Of a stretch of 6,762 bases of DNA, positions 1 to 5,540 are shown piece by piece. The notes under the pieces were generated by a model. That model saw nothing but the letters and a program-made list of their open reading frames with translations, ran no database searches and had not been told where the DNA came from. Source of the DNA: an uncultured Butyrivibrio sp. (GTDB lineage Bacteria; Bacillota; Clostridia; Lachnospirales; Lachnospiraceae); the NCBI GenBank assembly GCA_947169985.1, contig CAMVRW010000134.1, positions 1 through 6,762 on the forward strand, in the 5' to 3' direction. The position numbers were made by a program, and so were the translations under genes. The first letter of the stretch is position 1. Each line of letters starts with the position of its first letter.

Positions 1-111
1 GGTCACATCGCTATTATCACCGGTCGCAGCGCTTCCTTCAGCCTGCTGCGCACCTTCTTTAATTGACATAAAGATGACGCCGTCATCCTCAACATTCTTA
101 TCTATCTGCAT
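1..111 (-). CDS. 5' end of an unidentified gene, truncated by the left window edge
   Basis: Thirty-seven codons are open from an ATG at 111-109 to the window edge. The start lies 11 bases past the deacetylase stop codon, and an AGGA ribosome-binding sequence (121-124) overlaps that stop with about 9 bases of spacing, so translation as the next operon gene is likely. The visible N-terminus begins MQIDKNVEDDGVIF and continues as an acidic, Ala/Gly/Ser-rich stretch with no signal peptide or membrane segment. It does not resemble the start of TsaD, which might have been expected near tsaE and tsaB. I do not recognise the family; too little is present to name a product. Confidence 0.6.
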   Translation of the reverse strand, partial: MQIDKNVEDDGVIFMSIKEGAQQAEGSAATGDNSDVT

Positions 112-122
112 ATACTAATATC

Positions 123-1019
123 CTATCTTCTAAGATTCCCACCAAACTTCCTAAGAGCCTCTGCCTCCAGCTGGCGGTTCTTACTGTTGATATTCAGGAA
201 ATTAAGGTCATCCTTGCTTGTCAGCTCTTTTACCTCGTTCTCCTCAGTGACATCTCCGGGATGGAACAGAATCTCCATATCCTGAAGACCACGATCAGCC
301 ATGATGTCTGCTGCATGACTGATGCACTCCTTTACTTCGTCGTAGAACATGTGGCCTGAGAGCATGACCCCCATAAAGAGCTTTCTCTTAACATCAAGTG
401 TGGTAAGCACATCCCTATACTTCCTCTCGTTGCGGGAAGCCAAAGTATTAAGGACCATGACCTTTACTATATTGATGGGCTTAATGCCCTTCACTTTCCC
501 CGAAGCACGTCTGTAGATTTCAAGCTCTTCCCTTGGGAATCTGATGTAGCTTACCTGCAGGTTATTTTCTTTTACCACCTGCATCACTGCGTCGAAGACA
601 ATGGGAAGCATGTGGAAATGAAGATGCCCGTCAATCCTGAACTTATCATCATTCATGTAGGGCTGACACTTAAGGAGCTGCGCCTCAACCTCACGCTTTA
701 CCTGCTTCCTGTAAAAGTAACGTAGCACCGGCACGTAGCCCACTAAAAGAAGCTTTCCAAAACCTATACTGAAGTTACCATCCCCGTTAATAAGCCTTGA
801 TGCCTTTGCCCCTGTCAGAGGCTTTCCCTCAACAAAATTAAGATGTACCGTCACTGCCATCTTCTTCCTGATGTCTGCAATATCTGCCATGCATTCATCA
901 AGGTAGGGGCTGTTTGGCATGATACTTATGCCGTTTAAAGCGCCCTCATGATAGCAGTCAATTATATGTTTACTTTGGGTCTTGAACATCCCATAGTCGT
1001 CTGCATGATATTCGATCAT
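123..1019 (-). CDS. YdjC/ChbG/HpnK-family carbohydrate deacetylase
   Basis: A 298-residue protein of the usual length for the YdjC-like deacetylases, metal-dependent enzymes that remove acetyl groups from N-acetylated sugars (ChbG acts on acetylated chitooligosaccharides, HpnK in hopanoid synthesis). Family landmarks are visible in order: HADDYG at residues 5-10 with the metal/catalytic aspartates D7/D8, VHLNF with H59, DGHLHFH at 130-136 with H132 and H134, and LFHPGD at 251-256 with H253. No signal peptide is seen, although residues 88-103 are rather hydrophobic, so a cytoplasmic location is likely. The start overlaps the stop of the upstream gene in an ATGA (1016-1019), implying translational coupling to it. 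The substrate cannot be read from sequence; no glycosyltransferase, hopanoid or chitin-use gene is visible nearby. The family call is firm and the sugar is unknown. Confidence 0.88.
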   Translation of the reverse strand: MIEYHADDYGMFKTQSKHIIDCYHEGALNGISIMPNSPYLDECMADIADIRKKMAVTVHLNFVEGKPLTGAKASRLINGDGNFSIGFGKLLLVGYVPVLRYFYRKQVKREVEAQLLKCQPYMNDDKFRIDGHLHFHMLPIVFDAVMQVVKENNLQVSYIRFPREELEIYRRASGKVKGIKPINIVKVMVLNTLASRNERKYRDVLTTLDVKRKLFMGVMLSGHMFYDEVKECISHAADIMADRGLQDMEILFHPGDVTEENEVKELTSKDDLNFLNINSKNRQLEAEALRKFGGNLRR

Positions 1020-1603
1020 TTATTTTCTTCCTTTAATGCCCATCCATAAATTTTCCAATTTCCTGAGCCCTCTTCACGCCTCATGATAAAGGTATAGTCT
1101 ACAGTGACCGTCCCCTGGGTGCCCATTCTCATGTAATAGATGGCGTCAACTTTGCACATCCATCTGCCGTCAGTCTTATACTCGTCAGGCTCTCTTTTCT
1201 GGAGTATCTCGAAGTTGGAGATAGTGTTGTCTTCCTTCTTCTTCCTATCAACATCGTCCTTTATGTCTTTTTCAAAGAACACGTTGTTGTCCAGAAGCTC
1301 CTGATCCATGAGCCCAGCAATATTCGCAACTATCTTATCCTCCTGCTCAGTGGTGTACTGCTCCTTATAGAGCACCTGCATGGCTCGGATAAAGGTCTCC
1401 ACAACCTTTCTTGAGCTGGCGGGATAGTTCTTTTCCAGATTCATGGTGGTGAATTCGTCCACAACAGTAGAAACGTAGGTCTCCTCAGTGGGACTCTTCT
1501 TGGTCCTTGTAAGGGCCATGTACACACCAAGAATGACCAGCGCTCCCAAAACCACCAATACAATTGATTTTACGATAGCTGAACCTGCTCCACCTTTTTC
1601 CAT
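1016..1603 (-). CDS. small membrane-anchored protein of unknown function
   Basis: A 195-residue protein with one hydrophobic helix near the N-terminus (about residues 10-32, rich in V, L, I and G), followed by RTKK and a long soluble region. There is no lipobox cysteine or obvious cleavage site, so it is probably an anchored single-pass protein. The soluble part is first helical and charged (about 40-135), then ends in likely beta strands (about 146-192, including WMCKVDAIYYMRM and NWKIYGWAL), which could be a small NTF2-like or cystatin-like fold; that is inference. From memory it resembles short Lachnospiraceae proteins annotated as DUF6715, which I could not check. The ATG at 1603 has an AGAGGGG ribosome-binding site only 2 bases away, but an in-frame stop just upstream rules out a longer form. 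It follows rnz by 51 bases and overlaps the deacetylase gene by 4 bases. Confidence 0.8.
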   Translation of the reverse strand: MEKGGAGSAIVKSIVLVVLGALVILGVYMALTRTKKSPTEETYVSTVVDEFTTMNLEKNYPASSRKVVETFIRAMQVLYKEQYTTEQEDKIVANIAGLMDQELLDNNVFFEKDIKDDVDRKKKEDNTISNFEILQKREPDEYKTDGRWMCKVDAIYYMRMGTQGTVTVDYTFIMRREEGSGNWKIYGWALKEENK

Positions 1604-1618
1604 TTCCCCTCTTTTCTA

Positions 1619-1640
1619 CCCGCGATTCCCCTAATGCGGG
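1619..1640 (-). other. intergenic hairpin between rnz and the small membrane protein gene
   Basis: In the 51-base gap after the rnz stop, the minus-strand RNA can fold as CCCGCATT (1640-1633) pairing with AATCGCGGG (1627-1619) with one bulged base and a 5-base loop, AGGGG. No T-tract follows on the minus strand, so it is not a standard terminator for rnz. A short CTTTT lies on the other side, but no plus-strand gene would use it. The loop resembles the true ribosome-binding site AGAGGGG at 1604-1610. It may be an mRNA stability or processing element between two operon genes; the role is unproven. Confidence 0.4.
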
Positions 1641-1654
1641 CTTTTCCTGTCTTT

Positions 1655-2575
1655 TCAGTCAGTAAATTTAAGTTCCAAACTTCTGCCGTCCTTGGCAGCG
1701 ATAGAATTCGGAAATATCTTTTTTGTCTCAGGCATGAACTCCATTGGGTTAACCAAAGAAGGACTGTAGTGAGTAAGCCATAGCTCTTTTACCTCTGCGT
1801 CCCTTGCCATCCTGGCTGCCTCGTAGAAGGTCATGTGCTTGTTTTCCTTGGCCTTGACGATCTTATCTGCTTCCCCGTACATTCCCTCGCAGATAAAAAG
1901 ATCTGAGCCCCTGGCGTTTCTTACGATACTGTCAGTAGGCCTTGAATCTGTGCTGTATGTGAGCTTAAGGCCCTTTCGTTCCTCTCCCAAAACCATGTCC
2001 GGAGTATAGGTCCTGCCATCCTCCGACACCACAGTCTCGCCCTTTTGAAGGCTGTTCCAGTACTTCCTCTCAATGCCGTTGGCCTCTGCGGATTCCACGT
2101 TGAATTTGCCCTGACGGCGAAGACTCATGGAGTAGCCGTAACAGGTGATGTTGTGGTTGACCTTGAAGGCTGTGATGGTGAATTCAGGCATTCCGTCTAT
2201 GGTAAAAGAGCTTTCGTCCTCGGTAAGTTCCTTGTACTGAATCTCAAAAGGAAGCTCGGGAGCGATCACTCGAAGGCTCTTTACTACCTTCTCAAGGCCC
2301 TTGGGACCCACCATCAAAAGAGGTTCTGTCCTTTCAGCGTTACCCATGGTAAGCAGCATTCCCGGAAGTCCCGAGATATGGTCTGCGTGGTAATGGGTAA
2401 AACACATAACGTCGATTGGTTTGGCACTATAGCCCTTCTTTTTCATGGCTATCTGTGTGGCTTCTCCGCAATCGATCAGCACGCACTTGCCGTTATATCT
2501 CACAAGAAGTGATGTGAGAAATCTATTGGGAAGTGGCATCATTCCGCCTGTTCCCAGCAAACAAACATCTATCAT
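1655..2575 (-). CDS. rnz: ribonuclease Z (tRNA 3' endonuclease)
   Basis: A 306-residue metallo-beta-lactamase-fold protein with the RNase Z pattern. RNase Z cuts precursor tRNAs just after the discriminator base so that CCA can be added. The zinc ligands are all in place: HYHADH at 61-66 (H61, H63, D65, H66), H141 in VNHNITCYGY, D210 in STDSRP and H269 in LTHYSPS; KHMT with H247 also matches the family. DCGEATQ (35-41) and GLPGMLL (69-75) are typical. The exosite arm (about 150-195) aligns in its KGETV..DGR part but lacks the GP dipeptide of the Bacillus subtilis enzyme, having ERKYWN instead. Its ATG overlaps the tsaB-rimI stop by one base (TAATG, 2573-2577), with GAGAGAGAA upstream as ribosome-binding site, so coupling is likely. 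A related metallo-hydrolase is a remote alternative. Confidence 0.92.
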   Translation of the reverse strand: MIDVCLLGTGGMMPLPNRFLTSLLVRYNGKCVLIDCGEATQIAMKKKGYSAKPIDVMCFTHYHADHISGLPGMLLTMGNAERTEPLLMVGPKGLEKVVKSLRVIAPELPFEIQYKELTEDESSFTIDGMPEFTITAFKVNHNITCYGYSMSLRRQGKFNVESAEANGIERKYWNSLQKGETVVSEDGRTYTPDMVLGEERKGLKLTYSTDSRPTDSIVRNARGSDLFICEGMYGEADKIVKAKENKHMTFYEAARMARDAEVKELWLTHYSPSLVNPMEFMPETKKIFPNSIAAKDGRSLELKFTD

Positions 2576-3828
2576 TAATTCTCTCTCTTCCAGTAAATTA
2601 CTGCATCGTCCTTGGGTTCATCGTAGAATCCCGGACGTACTCCCTCGCTCTTAAATCCCAGCTTCTCGTAAAGTCCAATGGCTGGCGCATTGGATGCGCG
2701 GACCTCCAATGTGTAATCCTTAATGCCTATTCCAACACCTCTTTCAAGGAGCTGTCTCATCATCTTGTAGGCAGTGCCCATGCGCCTTGCATCTCCCGAT
2801 ACTGAAACATTTGTGATGTCTCCCTCTCCGGAAATGTTCCTGACTCCGCAAAGGCCCACGATCCTTCCTGCCATTTCAGCCACCAGATAAATGGTGTCAT
2901 CCCTGGTCATGGCTTCCAGGAGCTGTTTCTGAGTCCAGGCTTCCTTTCCAAGGTTCACACTCTCAAGCTTCCAGGCATCTTCCACATCTTCCACGCTCAT
3001 CTGACGGATCCTTACTTTTCCGGGAGTATTGCGCTCTTCCATGCGCTTTGCAGCCGCCTGCTTCCTGGTCAGCTTGGAATCTCCCGAAGTCTCTCCTGTC
3101 TCTTTTTCCAGAGCCTCGCGCTCCGCCTGGGAAAGACGCAGATATTCAGGAGCAAACTCATCTCCTGAAACGAAACGTCCCTCAGCAGCATACTCATTAG
3201 CCAGTGCCAAAAGAGCTGCTGCCGACTGGCGATTCTGATGGAGAGGCGCCACGGAATAAGGAACCGTAAGACCTGCCTCCAGCTTATCGTGGTATACAGG
3301 AATTCCGTCTCCTAAAAGAACTACCGGCTTCCCGATAGCATTTAGCTCTTTTATCACGTCATCAACAGAAGCAGCGAACTGCTCCTTAATAATCTGCATG
3401 TCAAAATGACGCTCCTTCATCTTTCCTTCTGTTGTGGTGGGAACGAAGGTGTAGATGCCGGTGTAGACCTGGCTTCTGCGGGCGTCCATCATGGGGCAGA
3501 TGATCTTCTCATTGCCGTAGAGGTTGTAGGCAAGGGCATCAACGGTAGGGATGGCTATGACGGGCTTATTAAGAGCCAGTGCCAGTCCCTTTACTGTTGC
3601 GCTGCCTATCCTTAGTCCTGTAAAGGATCCCGGGCCCTTGGCTATGGCAATTGCATCAATGGACTTAAGGTCCAGGTTGATCTTCTTTGCAATGTCCTCA
3701 AGCATTGGCATCAGGATCTCTGAATGTGTGGTTTTATATTGGATGGAGAACTGGGCGGTCAGAAGGTCGCCGTCTGAGATAGCGACTGTGCCTACCAGTC
3801 CTGAGGTGTCTATTCCAAGTATCTTCAT
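2575..3828 (-). CDS. tsaB: TsaB-RimI fusion: t6A synthesis subunit joined to ribosomal protein S18 alanine N-acetyltransferase
   Basis: A 417-residue protein made of two complete enzymes. Residues 1-235 are TsaB, the ASKHA-fold partner that dimerises with TsaD to make N6-threonylcarbamoyladenosine (t6A) at position 37 of ANN-decoding tRNAs; it starts MKILGIDTS and carries the diagnostic KGPGSFTGLRIG (64-75). Residues about 236-270 are a charged linker rich in E, K and R. Residues about 271-415 are a GNAT acetyltransferase of the RimI type: acetyl-CoA loop RRMGTA (348-353), and LEVRASN...LYEKLGF with E375 and Y387, spaced 12 residues apart like the catalytic E103 and Y115 of Salmonella RimI. 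Separate TsaB and RimI are each about the length of one half. The gene starts 17 bases after tsaE; its ribosome-binding site is weak (AAGAGA about 12 bases away, or GGA closer). It overlaps rnz by one base. tsaD is not in the window. Confidence 0.93.
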   Translation of the reverse strand: MKILGIDTSGLVGTVAISDGDLLTAQFSIQYKTTHSEILMPMLEDIAKKINLDLKSIDAIAIAKGPGSFTGLRIGSATVKGLALALNKPVIAIPTVDALAYNLYGNEKIICPMMDARRSQVYTGIYTFVPTTTEGKMKERHFDMQIIKEQFAASVDDVIKELNAIGKPVVLLGDGIPVYHDKLEAGLTVPYSVAPLHQNRQSAAALLALANEYAAEGRFVSGDEFAPEYLRLSQAEREALEKETGETSGDSKLTRKQAAAKRMEERNTPGKVRIRQMSVEDVEDAWKLESVNLGKEAWTQKQLLEAMTRDDTIYLVAEMAGRIVGLCGVRNISGEGDITNVSVSGDARRMGTAYKMMRQLLERGVGIGIKDYTLEVRASNAPAIGLYEKLGFKSEGVRPGFYDEPKDDAVIYWKREN

Positions 3829-3845
3829 ATTGTCCGATTTCTCTT

Positions 3846-4283
3846 TTACTTCTTAGTCATGGTTATGAGTCTGTAATCGAAGCCCTTCTCCAGGTTCTTC
3901 TCGATCACGATCTCTGTGTAGTGCTCCGGAAGCAGCTCCTCTATCAGATTGGCCCACTCAATGAAACATACTCCGTCGCCATAGAAGTAGTCTTCATAGC
4001 CAATCTCGTCCATCTCGCTGATGTCGCCGATCCTGTACACATCGAAATGATAGAAAGGAAGCCTTCCTTCGTCATACACCTGCAGTATGGTGAAGGTGGG
4101 GCTGCTGACAGGTCCCTTTATGCCAAGGCCCTTAGCTACGCCCTGGGTAAGGACAGTCTTGCCAACTCCCAGGTCTCCGATAAGAGTGAACACGGTGCCT
4201 GGGGCTGCGCTCTCTCCAATGCGGCGGCCAATCTCGAAGGTTTCCTCCGGGGTATTTGTTTCATGTCTGGTTACAATTTCCAT
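3846..4283 (-). CDS. tsaE: TsaE, ATPase of the t6A tRNA-modification complex
   Basis: A 145-residue P-loop protein of normal TsaE length. TsaE binds the TsaB-TsaD dimer and uses ATP hydrolysis to sustain cycles of t6A synthesis. Visible are the Walker A motif GDLGVGKT (36-43), SPTFTILQVY (61-70), the FYHFDVYRI block (77-85), the DE of MDEIGYEDY, and a Walker B-like strand VCFIEWANLI with E109 and W110. The start has GGGAG 6 bases upstream, and no in-frame alternative is better. It is the first gene of a leftward operon and precedes its partner tsaB, the usual order in Firmicutes. Its promoter lies 70-80 bases upstream. Confidence 0.95.
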   Translation of the reverse strand: MEIVTRHETNTPEETFEIGRRIGESAAPGTVFTLIGDLGVGKTVLTQGVAKGLGIKGPVSSPTFTILQVYDEGRLPFYHFDVYRIGDISEMDEIGYEDYFYGDGVCFIEWANLIEELLPEHYTEIVIEKNLEKGFDYRLITMTKK

Positions 4284-4284
4284 A

Positions 4285-4295
4285 TGGGTCTCCCA
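4285..4295 (-). promoter_or_regulatory. tsaE ribosome-binding site within a small hairpin
   Basis: The tsaE ribosome-binding site GGGAG (4294-4290) lies inside UGGG-AGA-CCCA (4295-4285), which could close into a 4-bp stem with a triloop directly before the start codon. Such a stem would be only marginally stable and may slightly damp translation. The ribosome-binding site is clear; a regulatory role for the stem is speculative. Confidence 0.4.
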
Positions 4296-4317
4296 AATAA
4301 AAAGCTTGGTGATGTGC

Positions 4318-4348
4318 GGATTGCTTCGCTGCGTTCCCGCAACTATCC
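4318..4348 (-). other. 5'-leader hairpin of the tsaE operon
   Basis: In the roughly 65-base untranslated leader, GGA-TAG-TTGC (4348-4339) can pair with GCAATCC (4324-4318), giving 7 base pairs around a 3-base bulge and a 14-base loop. An alternative is TGCGG (4341-4337) with CCGCA (4319-4315). It has no T-tract, so it is not an attenuator of the usual kind. On the plus strand the piece reads ATTGCTTCGCTGCG, which resembles dispersed REP-like elements of other bacteria, but there is only one copy here. Confidence 0.3.
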
Positions 4349-4355
4349 AAAATAA

Positions 4356-4364
4356 ATTATATCA
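4356..4364 (-). promoter_or_regulatory. extended -10 promoter of the tsaE operon
   Basis: On the minus strand, TGATATAAT (4364-4356) is a perfect extended -10 element (TGnTATAAT). No good -35 hexamer lies 16-18 bases upstream, where the sequence belongs to the ribU terminator stem; extended -10 promoters often do without one. Transcription would start near 4349 and leave a leader of about 65 bases before tsaE. The TG lies at the end of the T-tract of the ribU terminator, so the two elements abut. Confidence 0.65.
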
Positions 4365-4398
4365 AAAAATGAACGCCACGGGTAGTTCCCATGGCGCT
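4364..4398 (-). terminator. intrinsic terminator of ribU
   Basis: The minus-strand RNA pairs AGCGCCAUGGG (4398-4388) with CCCGUGGCGUU (4382-4372): 11 base pairs including two G-U wobbles, loop AACUA. It is followed by CA and six T residues (4369-4364). It lies 68 bases after the ribU stop codon and separates ribU from the tsaE operon. Confidence 0.9.
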
Positions 4399-4465
4399 CG
4401 GTGGAGATTATATAATTGGATTTTCAGCTTGCTTCTTGAATGTACTTCTTTTTGCCGAGTACTGC

Positions 4466-5245
4466 TTATGCCTCATTTACCTTAGCTGCCTTCTTAAGAC
4501 TTGGAGTCATCTTAAGGATTGGGCTGAGCTGCTTGTAAACAAGGAATGTAAGAACGCTGTCTGCAGCACCCTTTAAAAGATTGAAAGGTGCTACGCAAAG
4601 AGCGCAGAATGTAAACATATTTGATACTGCTGGGTTAATTGCTGTTCCAGCTGCGATGAAAGCATCAACGCCCTGTCCGAATGCAACTGCGTATGCAGGG
4701 AGCAGGAAGAAAGCATTAAGGAATGCACCTACAAATGTGATGCAAAGTGTTCCTGTCAGACAGCTGATAAGGGCTGTCTTTCTCGTCTTCTTAAATCTGT
4801 AGATGACTGTTGCAGGAATAACGAAAGCTGAGCCAACAACAAAGTTAGCGATCTCGCCGATGAATCCAGGTGTAGGACCCTGAATAGCAATGTTAAGTAC
4901 AACCTTGATGAACTCGATCATTACTGCAACCATAGGGCCTGCTGCGAATCCGCCGATAAGAGCAGGAATATCGCTGAAGTCAAATTTGTAGAATGATGGT
5001 GCAAATGGAAGAGGGAACTCAAAGAGCATCAGGATAAAAGAGATTGCTGCGAAAACGCCGATAATAGCAATCTTTCTGGTGCTAAACATGTCCTCTGTTA
5101 CTCCTGTCTGCTTGATCTCGCGCTTTCTTGCCTTGGTCTCAGCAAAATAAGCGATGGCAAAAGCTGCCAGGATCAGTAGCAAAAGTGCTACAAAGTGCTG
5201 TGTGTTGCCCACGATCATCTCGAGAGCGGATTTTAAGTTGTTCAT
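4466..5245 (-). CDS. ribU: RibU-type riboflavin transporter, substrate-binding (S) subunit of an ECF transporter
   Basis: A 259-residue membrane protein that captures riboflavin and works with the shared ECF ATPase/transmembrane module, which is not encoded in this window. The RibU signature block is clear at residues 75-104: FEFPLPFAPSFYKFDFSDIP, then a small-residue helix (ALIGGFAAGP), followed by FIKVVLN. Hydrophobic helices follow at roughly 132-150, 157-180, 180-200 and 208-238. The FMN riboswitch upstream independently supports flavin transport. Compared with typical RibU proteins of about 190-200 residues, this one has an extra N-terminal piece of about 55 residues with its own membrane helix (about 16-36), then a charged stretch (KARKREIK). 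The start at 5245 is favoured by the strong GAAGGAG 6 bases upstream; an internal ATG for M53 (5089) has only a poorly spaced GAGGA. Confidence 0.9.
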   Translation of the reverse strand: MNNLKSALEMIVGNTQHFVALLLLILAAFAIAYFAETKARKREIKQTGVTEDMFSTRKIAIIGVFAAISFILMLFEFPLPFAPSFYKFDFSDIPALIGGFAAGPMVAVMIEFIKVVLNIAIQGPTPGFIGEIANFVVGSAFVIPATVIYRFKKTRKTALISCLTGTLCITFVGAFLNAFFLLPAYAVAFGQGVDAFIAAGTAINPAVSNMFTFCALCVAPFNLLKGAADSVLTFLVYKQLSPILKMTPSLKKAAKVNEA

Positions 5246-5249
5246 TTTT

Positions 5250-5294
5250 TCTCCTTCTTTCTCATCGGGTAAATGGTATTTGTTTTGAAGGAGA
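5250..5294 (-). promoter_or_regulatory. ribU ribosome-binding site and its complementary masking strand (riboswitch expression platform)
   Basis: The ribU ribosome-binding site GAAGGAGA (5257-5250) is perfectly complementary over 8 bases to UCUCCUUC (5294-5287) in the same leader, with a 29-base loop. Forming this helix would block translation. The masking strand overlaps UCUCUC (5296-5291), which can instead pair with GAGAGA (5424-5419), the 3' strand of the aptamer closing stem P1 and its neighbour. FMN binding, which stabilises P1, would leave the masking strand free to shut the start site. No T-tract terminator is present in the leader, which fits control of translation rather than transcription. 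The pairing is seen; the switching is inferred. Confidence 0.6.
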
Positions 5295-5327
5295 GATAAA
5301 GTGGGAATTTATAAGGAAGTTGTTTTT

Positions 5328-5401
5328 CACTAGGCTCGAGAGAACCTCGCCAAGTGTAAAGCAACCGGCTCGCACTAGATTCGGCAACACCTCATCAAGT
5401 G
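5328..5401 (-). repeat. two tandem imperfect hairpins (45-nt period) in the ribU leader
   Basis: Two copies, 5401-5373 and 5356-5328, match at 21 of 29 positions at an exact offset of 45. Each folds the same way in the minus-strand RNA: CACU/AGUG, a U-U mismatch, three pairs, a tandem G-A/A-G mismatch, two pairs, and a 5-base loop. The three middle pairs are GAU/AUC in the upstream copy and GGC/GCC in the other, so two pairs changed on both sides; the GG/CC inner pairs of one copy become GG/CU in the other. Paired compensatory changes indicate that the RNA fold matters. They lie between the FMN aptamer and the ribosome-binding site. I do not recognise the motif. Confidence 0.65.
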
Positions 5402-5414
5402 CTCTGCACGACAC

Positions 5415-5524
5415 TTCTTCTCTCATCCAGACTTTACTGTCGGTTCTGGAGTTTCACCAGATCAGCCACCGAAGTGGGTCGCGGACTATACCGCCGGTAG
5501 GGAATTTCACCCTGCCCCGAAGAA
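5415..5524 (-). ncRNA. FMN riboswitch aptamer (RFN element)
   Basis: The minus-strand sequence matches the conserved RFN core in order: GGGGCAGGGUGAAAUUCCC, then ACCGGCGGU, AGUCCGCGACCC, a short variable hairpin (CCACUUCGGUGG), CUGGUGAAACUCCAGAACCGACAGU and AAAGUCUGGAUGAGAGAAG. Stem P1 closes with UUCUUC (5524-5519) and GAAGAA (5420-5415). The aptamer binds flavin mononucleotide and normally reduces expression of riboflavin synthesis or uptake genes when FMN is plentiful. It lies about 10 bases after the predicted transcription start and 170 bases ahead of ribU, the only gene before the next terminator, so ribU is its target. Confidence 0.96.
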
Positions 5525-5540
5525 TTTATTTTATGTGGAT

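Noticed and set aside
1..111. The left-edge partial gene as tsaD, completing the t6A set
   Set aside because: The N-terminus lacks the ASKHA phosphate-binding start typical of TsaD and is acidic and low in complexity.
2045..2805. Several plus-strand reading frames of 69-155 codons (2045-2512, 2445-2654, 2533-2805)
   Set aside because: They lie antisense to rnz and tsaB-rimI, which have full family motifs; the plus-strand translations show no recognisable domain.
4311..4348. REP-like dispersed repeat (ATTGCTTCGCTGCG)
   Set aside because: Only one copy occurs in the window and the resemblance is short; a genome-wide search would be needed to call it a repeat.
3029..4576. Plus-strand reading frames of 61-144 codons across tsaB-rimI, tsaE and the tsaE-ribU gap
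   Set aside because: They are shadows of conserved minus-strand genes or run through a terminator and promoter, and have no convincing ribosome-binding sites.
5328..5401. Kink-turn (L7Ae-type) motif in the tandem hairpins
   Set aside because: The tandem G-A pairs are there, but the three-base bulge a kink-turn needs is missing; the internal loop is symmetrical.
5246..5414. Intrinsic terminator as the riboswitch expression platform
   Set aside because: No stem followed by a T-tract exists between the aptamer and ribU on the minus strand; a masked ribosome-binding site explains the leader better.
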